Source of the DNA: an uncultured beta proteobacterium
Lineage (GTDB): Bacteria; Pseudomonadota; Gammaproteobacteria; Burkholderiales; Rhodocyclaceae
Assembly: GCA_903886975.1 (NCBI GenBank)
Contig: CAISOB010000027.1
Coordinates: 1 to 53,510 of the forward strand
Direction of reading: 5' to 3'
DNA: 53,510 nucleotides
The notes below the pieces were generated by a model. That model ran no database searches, was not told where the DNA came from, and was given only the letters and a program-made list of their open reading frames with translations. Within the stretch, counting starts at the first letter, position 1. Every line of letters starts with the position of its first letter. Positions 27,301 to 35,953 of this stretch are shown here, one piece after another. The translations under genes were made by a program, and so were the position numbers.

Positions 27301-27344
27301 GCCAGATTCTCCATGTGCGGTGTCACGAACGGGATTATGGCGCC

Positions 27345-28670
27345 TCAGGCCTTTTGACCCATCAAATCGTCGAAAGCGACAGGCTTATCGACAGCCTTGG
27401 CCAAGGATAGTGCCCAGGCGACGACATTATCCTCGATCGCCACGCCTTCGATTTCGGAGAGGCGTTTCGGCTGCGCGTAGTACCAGCGAACCACTTCCTC
27501 CGGATGCTCGTAACTTTGCGCCGCCTCTTCGACGATGGCCTTGATCTGTTCCGGCTTGGCGTTCAGGCCATTGACCTTGACGATCTCCGAGAGCAGCAGA
27601 CCGAGGCTGATGCGCCGCCTGGCCTGCTCGACGAACCACTCGCGTTGCATCGGGAAGTCCTTCATCTTGGCGCCGCCGCGCTCCTCCATATCCTGCCGCG
27701 CGGCCTGCATCAGGCGCTCGATCTCCATATCAACCAGCGCCTTGGGCACGTCGATCGGGGTGACCTTGAGCAATGCCTCCATGACGTTGTCCTTGATCTT
27801 GCCCTGCAGGCGTTTTTTCACCTCGCGCTTGAGATTGGTCTCGATCTCGGCGCGCATTTTGGTGAGGTCGCCGTCCACAATACCGAGCGCCTTGGCAAAT
27901 TCAGTGTCAACCTCGGGCAGGATCGCTTCGCGAACTTCCTTGACCGTGACCTCGAATGTAACGGCCTGGCCCGCGAGATCCTTGGCCGAATAATCAGCCG
28001 GGAAAGTCATCGCGAAAGTCTTGCTCTCGCCGGCCTTAAGACCGGTCACGGCGTTTTCAAAATCGGGCAGCATCGCGCCTTCGCCGAGTACGAAGGGGTA
28101 ATCCTTGGCCTGGCCGCCCTGGAAAGGCACGCCATCCTTCTTGCCGAGAAAGTCGATCGTCACCCGGTCGCCGGCCGCCGCGGCGCGATCGACCGGTTCG
28201 TGCCGAACGCGCTGCTTGCGCAGGACGGCCAGCGTACTGTCCAGCTCGGCGGTGCCGACTTCGAGGACCGGACGCTCGATTTCGACACCCGTCAAATCGC
28301 CCAGCTTGATTTCGGGGTAGATCTCGAAAACCGCTGAAAACGCGATCTGCGTCGAATCCTCGCTGGGTTTCGCCTCAATATTGGGGTGCCCGGCAACATG
28401 CAATTGCTGCGCCTTGACCGCCTCGGAGAAAGCCCGTTCAAGCGCTTCGTTCAGGGCTTCATGGCGCGCCTGGTCGCCGTATTGCTGCTTGACGATATTG
28501 GCCGGTACCTTGCCCGGACGAAAACCGGCCATCTTGACGTTCTTGCCGATGCGCTTCAAGCGCTGGTCGATATCCTTGTCCAGATCGGCTGCAGCCAGGG
28601 CGAGATCCAGCCGGCGCTCCAGGGGATTGATCTGCGGCGCGGCGGCGGCTGGTGTGGCATTGATTTCCAT
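27345..28670 (-). CDS. tig: trigger factor
   Basis: A 441-residue ribosome-bound chaperone and prolyl isomerase. The ribosome-binding signature is visible as [12 protein letters not shown] in the N domain, followed by the FKBP domain ([28 protein letters not shown]) and the long helical C domain. N-terminal residues show a short Ala-rich extension ([13 protein letters not shown]) before the normal start, an unusual feature. It heads the tig-clpP-clpX set and begins 62 bases after the tRNA-Leu gene. Confidence 0.96.
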   Translation of the reverse strand: MEINATPAAAAPQINPLERRLDLALAAADLDKDIDQRLKRIGKNVKMAGFRPGKVPANIVKQQYGDQARHEALNEALERAFSEAVKAQQLHVAGHPNIEAKPSEDSTQIAFSAVFEIYPEIKLGDLTGVEIERPVLEVGTAELDSTLAVLRKQRVRHEPVDRAAAAGDRVTIDFLGKKDGVPFQGGQAKDYPFVLGEGAMLPDFENAVTGLKAGESKTFAMTFPADYSAKDLAGQAVTFEVTVKEVREAILPEVDTEFAKALGIVDGDLTKMRAEIETNLKREVKKRLQGKIKDNVMEALLKVTPIDVPKALVDMEIERLMQAARQDMEERGGAKMKDFPMQREWFVEQARRRISLGLLLSEIVKVNGLNAKPEQIKAIVEEAAQSYEHPEEVVRWYYAQPKRLSEIEGVAIEDNVVAWALSLAKAVDKPVAFDDLMGQKA

Positions 28671-28732
28671 TGAAGTTCCTTGAGGTCCTGTTAATTCGAG
28701 CTGAATCGTTGATCAATCGGTCGCTTGCGTGG

Positions 28733-28817
28733 TGGTGCGAGAGAAGGGAGTCGAACCCCCACGCCTTGCGGCGCTGGAACCTAAATCCAGTGCGTCTACC
28801 AATTCCGCCACTCTCGC
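28733..28817 (-). tRNA. tRNA-Leu (TAG)
   Basis: An 85-base class II tRNA on the minus strand: acceptor GCGAGAG/CTCTCGC, D arm with AATTGGTAGAC, anticodon loop TTTAGGT giving TAG, a long variable arm CGCCGCAAGGCG, T arm GGGGGTTCGACTCCC, and encoded CCA. It is upstream of tig and probably in the same transcript. Confidence 0.96.
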
Positions 28818-28829
28818 GCTTAATCGTTC

Positions 28830-28859
28830 ATTTTACCCGAGATGTGCCTATACTGTCAG
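28830..28859 (-). promoter_or_regulatory. sigma-70 promoter of tRNA-Leu/tig
   Basis: On the minus strand CTGACA (28859-28854) and TAAAAT (28835-28830) are 18 bases apart, 12 bases before the mature tRNA 5' end, which fits a tRNA promoter. On the plus strand a TATACT at 28849-28854 could serve hpnC, so divergent promoters may overlap here. Confidence 0.7.
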
Positions 28860-28927
28860 CCGCCGGAACGCTTAAAGCTCAGCAGGCACTGCCAGAAACA
28901 GCCCGCCCGAAGGCCATTTTATCCGCG

Positions 28928-29797
28928 ATGCCCGTAGCCCATTACGAAAATTTTCCCGTCGCCTCTGTCCTGCTGCCCAGAAAACTGCGCCGCCCGATCG
29001 AGGCCATCTATCGTTTCGCGCGCGGCGCTGACGATATTGCCGACGAAGGCGAGGCCAGCGACGCCGATCGCTTGCGCGAACTCGACGCCTATCGCCGCGA
29101 ACTCGACCGCATCGAAAATGGCGCGGCCTGCACTGAGGCCGTGTTCAACGAGCTCGCGGCCATCATCGGCGAATGGCGGCTGCCACTGCCGCTGTTTCGC
29201 GACCTCATCGACGCCTTTGCCCAGGACGTCGTCAAGAAGCGCTACGCCGATTACCCGGAGCTGCTCGATTACTGCCGGCGCTCGGCCAATCCGGTCGGAC
29301 GCCTGCTCCTGCACCTCGTCGACCGCACCGGCGAAGACGATCTGCGCCGCTCCGACTGCATTTGCACGGCGCTGCAGCTGATCAACTTTTGGCAGGACAT
29401 CGGCATAGACTGGCAAAAGGGTCGCATCTATCTGCCGCTCTGCGATCTTGCGCGCTTTGAAATCGCCGAAGAACAGCTCGGCGCGGGTCGCTGGAGTGCG
29501 CCCTGGGCAGCGCTGCTCGACTTCCAATGCGAGCGCACGCGGCGCCTGATGCTCGAAGGCGCGCCGCTGGTGCATCGGCTGCCGGGACGCATGGGCTGGG
29601 AAATTCGCCTGACCGTGCAGGGCGGTCTGCGCATCCTCGAACAGATCCGGCGCGCGCGCGGCGATATTTTCCGTTGCCGTCCGCGGCTGCGCCGCGTCGA
29701 TTGGCTGGTCATGGCCGTGCGGGCGCTGTTTATGCAAGAATCACGAAGTATCGCAAGCAAAAATCCAACCGCACACGGGACAGCGAATGACGCCTGA
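28928..29797 (+). CDS. hpnC: squalene synthase HpnC (hydroxysqualene synthase)
   Basis: A 289-residue member of the squalene/phytoene synthase family. The first aspartate-rich motif is GADDIADEGE and the second is NFWQDIGIDWQKGRIYLP. In the HpnCDE route, HpnC converts presqualene diphosphate to hydroxysqualene. I chose ATG 28928, which begins the conserved HYENFPVASVLLP region; the longer open frame runs back through the tRNA gene. It overlaps hpnD by 11 bases and the three genes form one operon. Confidence 0.92.
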   Translation: MPVAHYENFPVASVLLPRKLRRPIEAIYRFARGADDIADEGEASDADRLRELDAYRRELDRIENGAACTEAVFNELAAIIGEWRLPLPLFRDLIDAFAQDVVKKRYADYPELLDYCRRSANPVGRLLLHLVDRTGEDDLRRSDCICTALQLINFWQDIGIDWQKGRIYLPLCDLARFEIAEEQLGAGRWSAPWAALLDFQCERTRRLMLEGAPLVHRLPGRMGWEIRLTVQGGLRILEQIRRARGDIFRCRPRLRRVDWLVMAVRALFMQESRSIASKNPTAHGTANDA

Positions 29798-30620
29798 CGA
29801 GTATTGCCAGCACAAAGCTGCAGCGAGCGGCTCGAGTTTCTACTACAGCTTCCTGTTTTTGCCGCCCTTGCGCCGCCGGGCGATTACCGCGCTTTATGCT
29901 TTCTGCCGCGAAGTCGATGATGTGGTCGACGAATGCCACGACCCGCAGATCGCCGCCACCAAGCTCGCCTGGTGGCGCCAGGAACTCGGCCGGCTCTACG
30001 CCGGCCGGCCGGAACACCCGGTCACCCAGGCCTTGCAGCCGATCCTCGAGCAATTCAATTTACCGCAGGAACAACTGCTGGAAATCATCGACGGCATGGA
30101 GATGGACCTGCAGCAGACGCGCTATCTCGATTTCAAGGCGCTGTCCCTGTACTGCTACCGCGTCGCCAGCGTGGTCGGCCTGCTCGCCGCCGAGATCTTC
30201 GGCTATGCGGACCGACAGACGCAGAAGTACGCGCACGATCTCGGCACGGCATTTCAACTGACCAACATCATTCGCGACGTCGGCGAGGATGCGCGCCGCG
30301 GCCGCGTCTACTTGCCGCTCGACGAACTGCAACGCTTCGACGTGCCGCTATCCGATCTGCTCAATGCGCGCTATAGCGAGAATTTCCGCCGCTTGATGGA
30401 GTTCCAGATCGAACGCGCCGAACAGTATTACACGCAGGCCATGAGCGAGCTGCCAGCGGTCGACCGCAAAGCGCAGCGCCCGGGCCTGGTGATGGCCGCC
30501 ATTTATCGCACGCTGCTCGCCGAAATCAGGCGCGACGGCTGCCAGGTCCTCAGCCAGCGCACTTCGCTGACGCCGGTGCGCAAATTGTGGATCGCCTGGC
30601 GTACCTGGATCAAAGGTTGA
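29787..30620 (+). CDS. hpnD: presqualene diphosphate synthase HpnD
   Basis: A 277-residue squalene/phytoene synthase family protein with the two metal-binding motifs: REVDDVVDECHD and NIIRDVGEDARRGRVYLP. It begins with the typical DEYCQHKAAASGSSFYYSF. It joins two farnesyl diphosphates to presqualene diphosphate, the first step towards hopanoid squalene. It overlaps the genes on both sides, consistent with tight translational coupling of the enzyme set. Confidence 0.93.
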   Translation: MTPDEYCQHKAAASGSSFYYSFLFLPPLRRRAITALYAFCREVDDVVDECHDPQIAATKLAWWRQELGRLYAGRPEHPVTQALQPILEQFNLPQEQLLEIIDGMEMDLQQTRYLDFKALSLYCYRVASVVGLLAAEIFGYADRQTQKYAHDLGTAFQLTNIIRDVGEDARRGRVYLPLDELQRFDVPLSDLLNARYSENFRRLMEFQIERAEQYYTQAMSELPAVDRKAQRPGLVMAAIYRTLLAEIRRDGCQVLSQRTSLTPVRKLWIAWRTWIKG

Positions 30621-31987
30621 ACGACCCGACCGCGTTCCCCGGCAGCAATGCCGCGCCGCGCATCGCGGTGATCGGCGGCGGCTGGGCGGGACTCGCCGCC
30701 ACGGTTGAATTGTGCCTGAGCGGTGCCAGCCCGACCCTTTTCGAAGCGGGCAAGCAACTCGGCGGCCGGGCGCGCAGCATCGCCATTGACGGTCATACGC
30801 TCGATAACGGCCAACACATCCTGATCGGCGCTTACCGCGAGACGCTGCGCCTGATGCGCGCGGTCGGCGCCGACCCCGAACGCTGCCTCACGCGCCTTGC
30901 GCTTGATCTGCATTACCCGGCCGCCAGCTTCCACCTGCGACTGCCTAGTGCGAAACTGCTGCCCGCCCCGCTGCGGCTGGCCATCGGCCTGCTGAGTGCC
31001 AGCGGCTGCAGTCTGTCCGAGAAACTCGCTGCCGCCCGCTTCATGCGCTTCTTGAATGCCTGCGGCTTCCGCCTCGCCACCGATTGCCCGGTGAGCGAAT
31101 TGCTCGACCGCCACGGGCAGCGCGGCAGCTTGCGCCGCTATCTGTGGGAACCGCTGTGCCTCGCGGCGCTCAACACCGCGCCGCAAAACGCCTCGGCGCA
31201 AATCTTCGCCAACGTGCTGCGCGACAGCCTCGGCGGCGGCCGCGCCGACACCGACCTGCTGCTGCCGGCCGGCGACCTCGACCGCGTCTTCCCCGCCGCC
31301 GCCGCGGCCTTCATCGCGGCGCACCGCGGCACGATCCGTCTGTCGACGCGCATCGACACCATCGAATCGCCCTTCGAGCTCGACGGCGACACCTTTGACA
31401 TCGTCATTCTCGCCGTGGCGCCGCAGCACGCCGCCGGTTTGCTCGCCGGACACGCGCAGACCGCGGCCTTGGCGCAGACGCTCGCGAGCTATGACTACGA
31501 GCCGATCACCACGGTCTATGCCGGCTATCCGCCGGCGCTGCGTCTGCCATGCGCCATGCTCGGACTGGGCAATGGCAGGAACGAGGGCGTCGGGCAATGG
31601 GTTTTCGATCGCGGCGCACTCGGGGCCGCGCCCGGGGTCATGAGCTTCGTCCTCAGCGCCCACGGCAAGCGAAACACTGGCGAAGACGGGGCGTTGATCG
31701 AGGCACTGCACGCCGAACTCGAAGCGGCCCTGGGCAGGAAACTGCCGCCGCCCTTGTGGCAACGTGTCATCCGCGAGCGGCGCGCCACCTTCTCGTGCCG
31801 CCCGGGCCTCGCCCGACCGTCGGCGCAAACGCCACGCGCCGGGCTCTGGCTGGCTGGCGATTACACCTGCGCCGGCTACCCGGCAACGCTCGAAGGGGCG
31901 GTGCGCAGCGGCATCTTGGCGGCTCACGGCGCGCTGGACAGCGCAAGGGCGCCGGCAGGAGAAACTGCAGCGGCGCCCGCGGCGTAA
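30587..31987 (+). CDS. hpnE: hydroxysqualene dehydroxylase HpnE
   Basis: About 466 residues of an FAD-dependent amine-oxidase-type protein. The dinucleotide motif IAVIGGGWAGLAATVEL starts near residue 26, GRARSIAIDG and LDNGQHILIGAY follow, and AGDYTCAGYPATLEGAV is the C-terminal FAD contact. HpnE reduces hydroxysqualene to squalene. The start is unclear: GTG 30587 gives a 34-base overlap with hpnD, TTG 30617 would share TTGA with the hpnD stop; neither has a good ribosome site. No squalene-hopene cyclase gene is in the window. Confidence 0.9.
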   Translation: MDRLAYLDQRLNDPTAFPGSNAAPRIAVIGGGWAGLAATVELCLSGASPTLFEAGKQLGGRARSIAIDGHTLDNGQHILIGAYRETLRLMRAVGADPERCLTRLALDLHYPAASFHLRLPSAKLLPAPLRLAIGLLSASGCSLSEKLAAARFMRFLNACGFRLATDCPVSELLDRHGQRGSLRRYLWEPLCLAALNTAPQNASAQIFANVLRDSLGGGRADTDLLLPAGDLDRVFPAAAAAFIAAHRGTIRLSTRIDTIESPFELDGDTFDIVILAVAPQHAAGLLAGHAQTAALAQTLASYDYEPITTVYAGYPPALRLPCAMLGLGNGRNEGVGQWVFDRGALGAAPGVMSFVLSAHGKRNTGEDGALIEALHAELEAALGRKLPPPLWQRVIRERRATFSCRPGLARPSAQTPRAGLWLAGDYTCAGYPATLEGAVRSGILAAHGALDSARAPAGETAAAPAA

Positions 31988-32003
31988 ATCAGGCTGTCAA
32001 ATC

Positions 32004-32552
32004 TCAGCGCGGTGGCGGCGGCGGCGCAGAACCTGGCGGCGGTGGCGGTGGCGAACCGGGCGGAGGCGGTGGCGGCGGTGCCGACATCGGTTCGCTTGGC
32101 GCTTGTTGCGTCCAGCTCCGTCCATAGCCGCCAGCAACGGGCACCTTGTGTCCCTTGGCGTACATGCACTGGACATAAGCCGCATCGTAGTGGCGCTGCG
32201 AACCGTAGTTTGCGTCCTGCTGCGATCCAGCGCCTACCGCACTGCCGAACAACAGACCGGTGCCGGCGCCGACGCCAGCCCCCTGATGTCCGCCAATCGC
32301 CGCGCCTGCGACGGCGCCTATGGCCGTGCCGACGACGGCGCTGCGCACGGCTGAATCATTGGACACGGCGCCGACTTGCTGCGACGCGTAGTTACGACAA
32401 TCGCCGTCATCGAACCGGAAAGCGTCGAAACTCTTGCCGCTGCCGGGCAACGCCATAACGGTCGGGGCCGTCGGCACGGTGGCGCATCCGGCGAGAAGCG
32501 CCAGACCCGACAGGGCCAGCGCGGCGGCAATGACTTTGACTTCGTGATTCAT
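32004..32552 (-). CDS. glycine-zipper lipoprotein with proline-rich tail
   Basis: A 182-residue envelope protein. A lipoprotein signal ends at LLAGC (Cys23). The centre has a glycine-zipper segment, VVGTAIGAVAGAAIGGHQG and GAGTGLLFGSAVGAG, of the YMGG/Rick_17kDa type that inserts into or lines membranes. The last ~28 residues are nearly pure proline runs broken by Gly-Ser or Gly-Ser-Ala. The DNA there is a GGC/GGT-rich low-complexity tract that may vary in length. Probably co-transcribed with the small secreted protein upstream, 21 bases away. Exact function unknown. Confidence 0.8.
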   Translation of the reverse strand: MNHEVKVIAAALALSGLALLAGCATVPTAPTVMALPGSGKSFDAFRFDDGDCRNYASQQVGAVSNDSAVRSAVVGTAIGAVAGAAIGGHQGAGVGAGTGLLFGSAVGAGSQQDANYGSQRHYDAAYVQCMYAKGHKVPVAGGYGRSWTQQAPSEPMSAPPPPPPPGSPPPPPPGSAPPPPPR

Positions 32553-32573
32553 CTCGAAAACTCCTCGGGCGTA

Positions 32574-32921
32574 TCAAGGCTGGCCAGGCGGTTGCGGCGC
32601 AACCCGCTGCCAACCACCTGGACATTCATTGACATACGGATAGTAAGCCTTGGCAGCGACGCAGTAATACCAGTAGCCGGCCTGAGCCGCTTGCGGCGGC
32701 CCGGGCTGCTCGACATAGACGGGCGGCCGTTCGATAACTACCGGCTGATACGGCGGGTAGTAGTAAGGCGGCGGGTAATACCAAGGGCCAAAGGGAACGC
32801 CAACCACGACGCCAAAGCGCGTGTGGCCGTAGTAACCGTGATCTGCCCAGGCACTTCCCATCCCCGCGGCCGCCAGCAGCATCAGCGCGGCAAGCCACTT
32901 AAGTGATTTGATTGCATTCAT
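32574..32921 (-). CDS. small secreted Pro/Tyr-rich protein
   Basis: A 115-residue protein with a signal peptide ending at GMGSAWA, then an aromatic, proline-rich stretch (GPWYYPPPYYYPPYQP) and a C-terminal module with two Cys, WYYCVAAKAYYPYVNECPGGW, here split into its two halves at YYC and NEC. That last module occurs at the end of many small proteobacterial envelope proteins. I know no function. It lies 21 bases upstream of the glycine-zipper lipoprotein gene. Confidence 0.75.
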   Translation of the reverse strand: MNAIKSLKWLAALMLLAAAGMGSAWADHGYYGHTRFGVVVGVPFGPWYYPPPYYYPPYQPVVIERPPVYVEQPGPPQAAQAGYWYYCVAAKAYYPYVNECPGGWQRVAPQPPGQP

Positions 32922-33077
32922 GTTCTTGCTCCAACATTCAATTTGCGCATCCGCAGGCCACAGCAGCGACCTGATACCAACAGTCTAGACGAAGCGCCAG
33001 GCAAAGGGTGTTTCAAGCGGGTCCCAAAATGTAAGCAAATGTTTACGCAGCCGTGGCGTGCCTCGCGCCAGGCGCCG

Positions 33078-34532
33078 CTACCATGTTCTGCCGGCCCCGG
33101 ACTGCAGCGCTTCGATCAGGTACTGGCGCCACACCAGCATGTTCCCTTCGGCCATATCCGGCGGAGCGCTCGCATGCGGTTCGCAATAATCGGCGTAGAT
33201 CAGGCCGAGGAGTTTCTCGTCGTTGAGCAGCGAGAGCATCATGAAGGACTGGCCGCCGACAAATTCGTGGTACCACTCGGGAATGAGCTTGGCGTAGGTC
33301 GGCAGGCGGACGTCGGCAATGAACAGGTCGGCCTTGCGCGCCATGATCGCGCGGAAGAGATCCGGCTTGGGTCCGTAACAGCGAAATTTCGCGGTGACCT
33401 GGCTCGCATTCTTGCCGACCCCGGCCACTGCAACGAGTCCTGAGCTGCTGTCGGGCAGGCAAATCAGCGTATGGTCAAACCGATACTTGTCATGAATGAG
33501 ACGAAGCACCTGGTAAATCACCTCGACCGGCTTGCGTCCGCCCAGGCTGTCGCTGTCCTTGGTCAGGCGGTCCTCCGATGAAAGCAGGTCGAGGACCCGC
33601 TCGGACGCTTTGCGCAGCAGCGCGCGCGCCTGGGCGACATTGCTCGGGAAGGACATTTCGGCGAGCAAAGCGTCGGTCTCGGCGAGGCAGCGTTCGATCA
33701 ATTCCAAGACTTCGCTTTCCTTCAAATGCAGCGCGGTGCGGAAAAATTCGATTTCGTTGGCCAGCTCGATCTTCTCGCGGTTCTCGCGGATGCGGAACAA
33801 GGTGTCGGTGACGCGGCGGCAAAACGAGGAATTGAGCTGATTCCAGGCCAGGGCATTGACAGCGGCGTGTGGCGGGATCTTGCCGATTTCCGGCGCCAGG
33901 CTGTTGAGCAGCACGTCCGGCAGACACCAATGGCGCGCGATCGCCGCGCCGATCTGCTCGTAGTTCACGCCCAGGGTCTGTGTGGCCGCGGCATCTTCGG
34001 CGATGTTCTTTTCCGCCGCGAGCACGCGCGCACGCTCGATGTCCTCGTACAGATAGTAGGTCGCCATCATGCGCCCAAGATTCTGCATCAGCCCGCAAAC
34101 CTGCGCTTCCTGGGTGGAAAAGCGCGGCGCGTAGAGACGGGTGATTTCGCAGGCCAGCATGCCGCAGAAATAAGCGGCGACAATCTCGGCGTGCAGCTGA
34201 TTCGATTGCGGCTTGTGCGAGAGCGATCCGAGCAGCGCCAGCGACAAGGCGACCGACTTTACGGTGTTGAGGCCAAGCACCATCAGCGCCTGATCGATCG
34301 TCGAAACGTTGCGGCCGCCGCGGGCATTGCGGCTCGAATTGGAAATGCGCAGGAGTTTCGAGGTGAGCGCCGCATCGCGCAGGATGGCGGCAGTGATCGT
34401 GCGCGTGTCGCCCTCGCTTTCGTCGCTGAGCGCGCTGATCGTCTGTATCGATGCCCCCAGTCCGGCGAATCCCGCGCTGCTGTCCATGCGCTCGAGCAGC
34501 CGGGCGATGGTCGATTGCTTGTCGCCTTCCAT
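33078..34532 (-). CDS. HDOD-domain signalling protein with GAF-like C-terminus
   Basis: About 484 residues. Residues ~5-280 form an HDOD domain, the HD-fold relative without the metal-binding His-Asp set, recognisable by ILRDAALTSKLLRISNS, IDQALMVLGLNTVKSVALS and the EAQVCGLMQNLGRMM region. A helical linker follows, then a GAF-like sensor domain from ~345 on (HTLICLPDSSSGLVAVAGVG, LLGLIYADYCEPHA). Such proteins act in motility, c-di-GMP or cell-cycle signalling. ATG 34532 is preferred with a GAGG box upstream. It follows the ybbA-like ATPase gene by 109 bases. Confidence 0.85.
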   Translation of the reverse strand: MEGDKQSTIARLLERMDSSAGFAGLGASIQTISALSDESEGDTRTITAAILRDAALTSKLLRISNSSRNARGGRNVSTIDQALMVLGLNTVKSVALSLALLGSLSHKPQSNQLHAEIVAAYFCGMLACEITRLYAPRFSTQEAQVCGLMQNLGRMMATYYLYEDIERARVLAAEKNIAEDAAATQTLGVNYEQIGAAIARHWCLPDVLLNSLAPEIGKIPPHAAVNALAWNQLNSSFCRRVTDTLFRIRENREKIELANEIEFFRTALHLKESEVLELIERCLAETDALLAEMSFPSNVAQARALLRKASERVLDLLSSEDRLTKDSDSLGGRKPVEVIYQVLRLIHDKYRFDHTLICLPDSSSGLVAVAGVGKNASQVTAKFRCYGPKPDLFRAIMARKADLFIADVRLPTYAKLIPEWYHEFVGGQSFMMLSLLNDEKLLGLIYADYCEPHASAPPDMAEGNMLVWRQYLIEALQSGAGRTW

Positions 34533-34641
34533 TAAGCAAACCTCATTTTTTGCCTCGCGCTGATTCCGGATCGTCAGTCTATTGCATGCCACCGCCCGAC
34601 GCAAAGGCTGGCCGGCCTCACAGCGGAATTGATGCGCGATG

Positions 34642-35328
34642 CTAGACGATTTCTTCGATTCCGCCGGCATGCATGCGCAGCCGGCGGCGGCAACGGGCGG
34701 CGATCTCTTCGTCGTGGGTGACGACGATCAGCGTGGTTCCGCTCTCGGCGTTGATGGCGAACATCAATTCGATGATCTGGTGGCCGGTCGCGGCATCGAG
34801 GTTGCCGGTCGGTTCGTCGGCCAGCACCAGCCTCGGCTTGGGCGCGAAGGCGCGGGCCAGCGCCACGCGCTGTTGCTCGCCACCGGAGAGGTGCTTGGGA
34901 TAATGGCGCAGGCGTTGCGCAAGCCCGACCCGGACGAGCCAGGATTCGGCGACGCCGCGAGCGTCGGCGGCGCCGGCCAGTTCCAGCGGCAACATGACGT
35001 TCTCGATGGCGCTTAGCGACGGCAGCAACTGGAAGGACTGAAAAACGAAGCCGAGCAGCCGGCCGCGCAATACGGCGCGGGCATCTTCGTCGAGGCTGGC
35101 GAGGGATTCGCCGGCCAGCTTCACCGAGCCGCTGCTTGGCAGATCGAGGCCGGCGAGCAGGCCGAGCAGCGTCGACTTGCCCGAACCCGAGGCGCCGACG
35201 ATGGCCACCGTTTCGCCTTCCGCGACGACGAACGAATTCTCGTGCAGAATGGTCAGCGGTGCGCCGCCGTTATCGACGCGCTTGCTCAGTCCGACGACTT
35301 CGATCAAATTCAGGCTTGCCGCATTCAT
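34642..35328 (-). CDS. ABC transporter ATP-binding protein (YbbA/LolD type)
   Basis: A 228-residue MacB/LolD-type ATPase: Walker A GASGSGKSTLLG, signature LSGGEQQRVALARA, Walker B RLVLADEPTGNLD, H-loop in VVTHDEE. It is divergent from tesA exactly as ybbA is in E. coli, where it pairs with the permease YbbP. Here no permease gene follows; the next gene is an HDOD protein. Its ATG (35328-35326) shares the palindrome CATG with the tesA ATG. It may work with a permease elsewhere, or as a lone ATPase. Confidence 0.87.
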   Translation of the reverse strand: MNAASLNLIEVVGLSKRVDNGGAPLTILHENSFVVAEGETVAIVGASGSGKSTLLGLLAGLDLPSSGSVKLAGESLASLDEDARAVLRGRLLGFVFQSFQLLPSLSAIENVMLPLELAGAADARGVAESWLVRVGLAQRLRHYPKHLSGGEQQRVALARAFAPKPRLVLADEPTGNLDAATGHQIIELMFAINAESGTTLIVVTHDEEIAARCRRRLRMHAGGIEEIV

Positions 35329-35953
35329 GTTTCGCGCACTCACACTTCGTTATCTCGCCCTATCCTGCCTGCTTGCCGGGCTGGCCCTGCTGGCGCCGGC
35401 AGCGCAGGCCGCGAAGACCATACTCGTCTTCGGCGATTCGCTATCGGCCGGATACGGCATCGCCCAGGACGCCGCCTGGCCGTCTCTGCTGGCCCGGCGC
35501 CTGCACGAGAAGAGGCTCGATTATACCGTCGTCAACGCCAGCATCTCGGGAGAAACCACCAGCGGCGGTCGAACCCGCCTCGACGCGGCGCTGGCCAAAT
35601 ACGCGCCGCAGATCGTGATCATCGCGCTCGGCGCCAACGACGGCCTGCGCGGACTGCCGCTCGCCGGCATGCGCGACAACCTCGCGGCGATGACCGCCAG
35701 GGCGCAAGGGGCGAAGGCCAAGGTGCTGATCGTCGGCCAGCGCCTGCCGCCCAATTACGGCGATTACGCGACGCAGTTCCAGAAAGTTTATGGCGAAGTG
35801 GCCAAGGCGCGCAAAGCGGCGCTCGTCGATTTCCTGCTCGAGGGCATCGCCACCCGCCCCGAACTATTTCAGGCCGACAACATGCATCCGATCGCCGAAG
35901 CGCAGCCGCGACTTCTCGACAACGTCTGGCGCGGCCTGGAGCCGCTGCTATGA
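35327..35953 (+). CDS. tesA: arylesterase / acyl-CoA thioesterase I (SGNH hydrolase, TesA-like)
   Basis: A 208-residue SGNH hydrolase with a signal peptide ending AAQA, so periplasmic. Block I VFGDSLSAGYG holds the nucleophile Ser, block III GANDGLRG gives Gly/Asn, and block V DNMHPIAEAQ has the Asp-x-x-His pair. TesA-type enzymes hydrolyse acyl thioesters, aryl esters and lysophospholipids. The start ATG is inside the CATG shared with the divergent ybbA-like gene. Its stop overlaps the mnmH ATG (ATGA), so those two are coupled. Confidence 0.9.
   Translation: MFRALTLRYLALSCLLAGLALLAPAAQAAKTILVFGDSLSAGYGIAQDAAWPSLLARRLHEKRLDYTVVNASISGETTSGGRTRLDAALAKYAPQIVIIALGANDGLRGLPLAGMRDNLAAMTARAQGAKAKVLIVGQRLPPNYGDYATQFQKVYGEVAKARKAALVDFLLEGIATRPELFQADNMHPIAEAQPRLLDNVWRGLEPLL

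Noticed and set aside
32005..32095. GGC/GGT-rich low-complexity tract, checked as a tandem repeat or CRISPR-like element.
   Set aside because: It encodes the proline-rich tail of the glycine-zipper lipoprotein; no repeat-spacer structure is present, and no CRISPR array was seen anywhere in the window.
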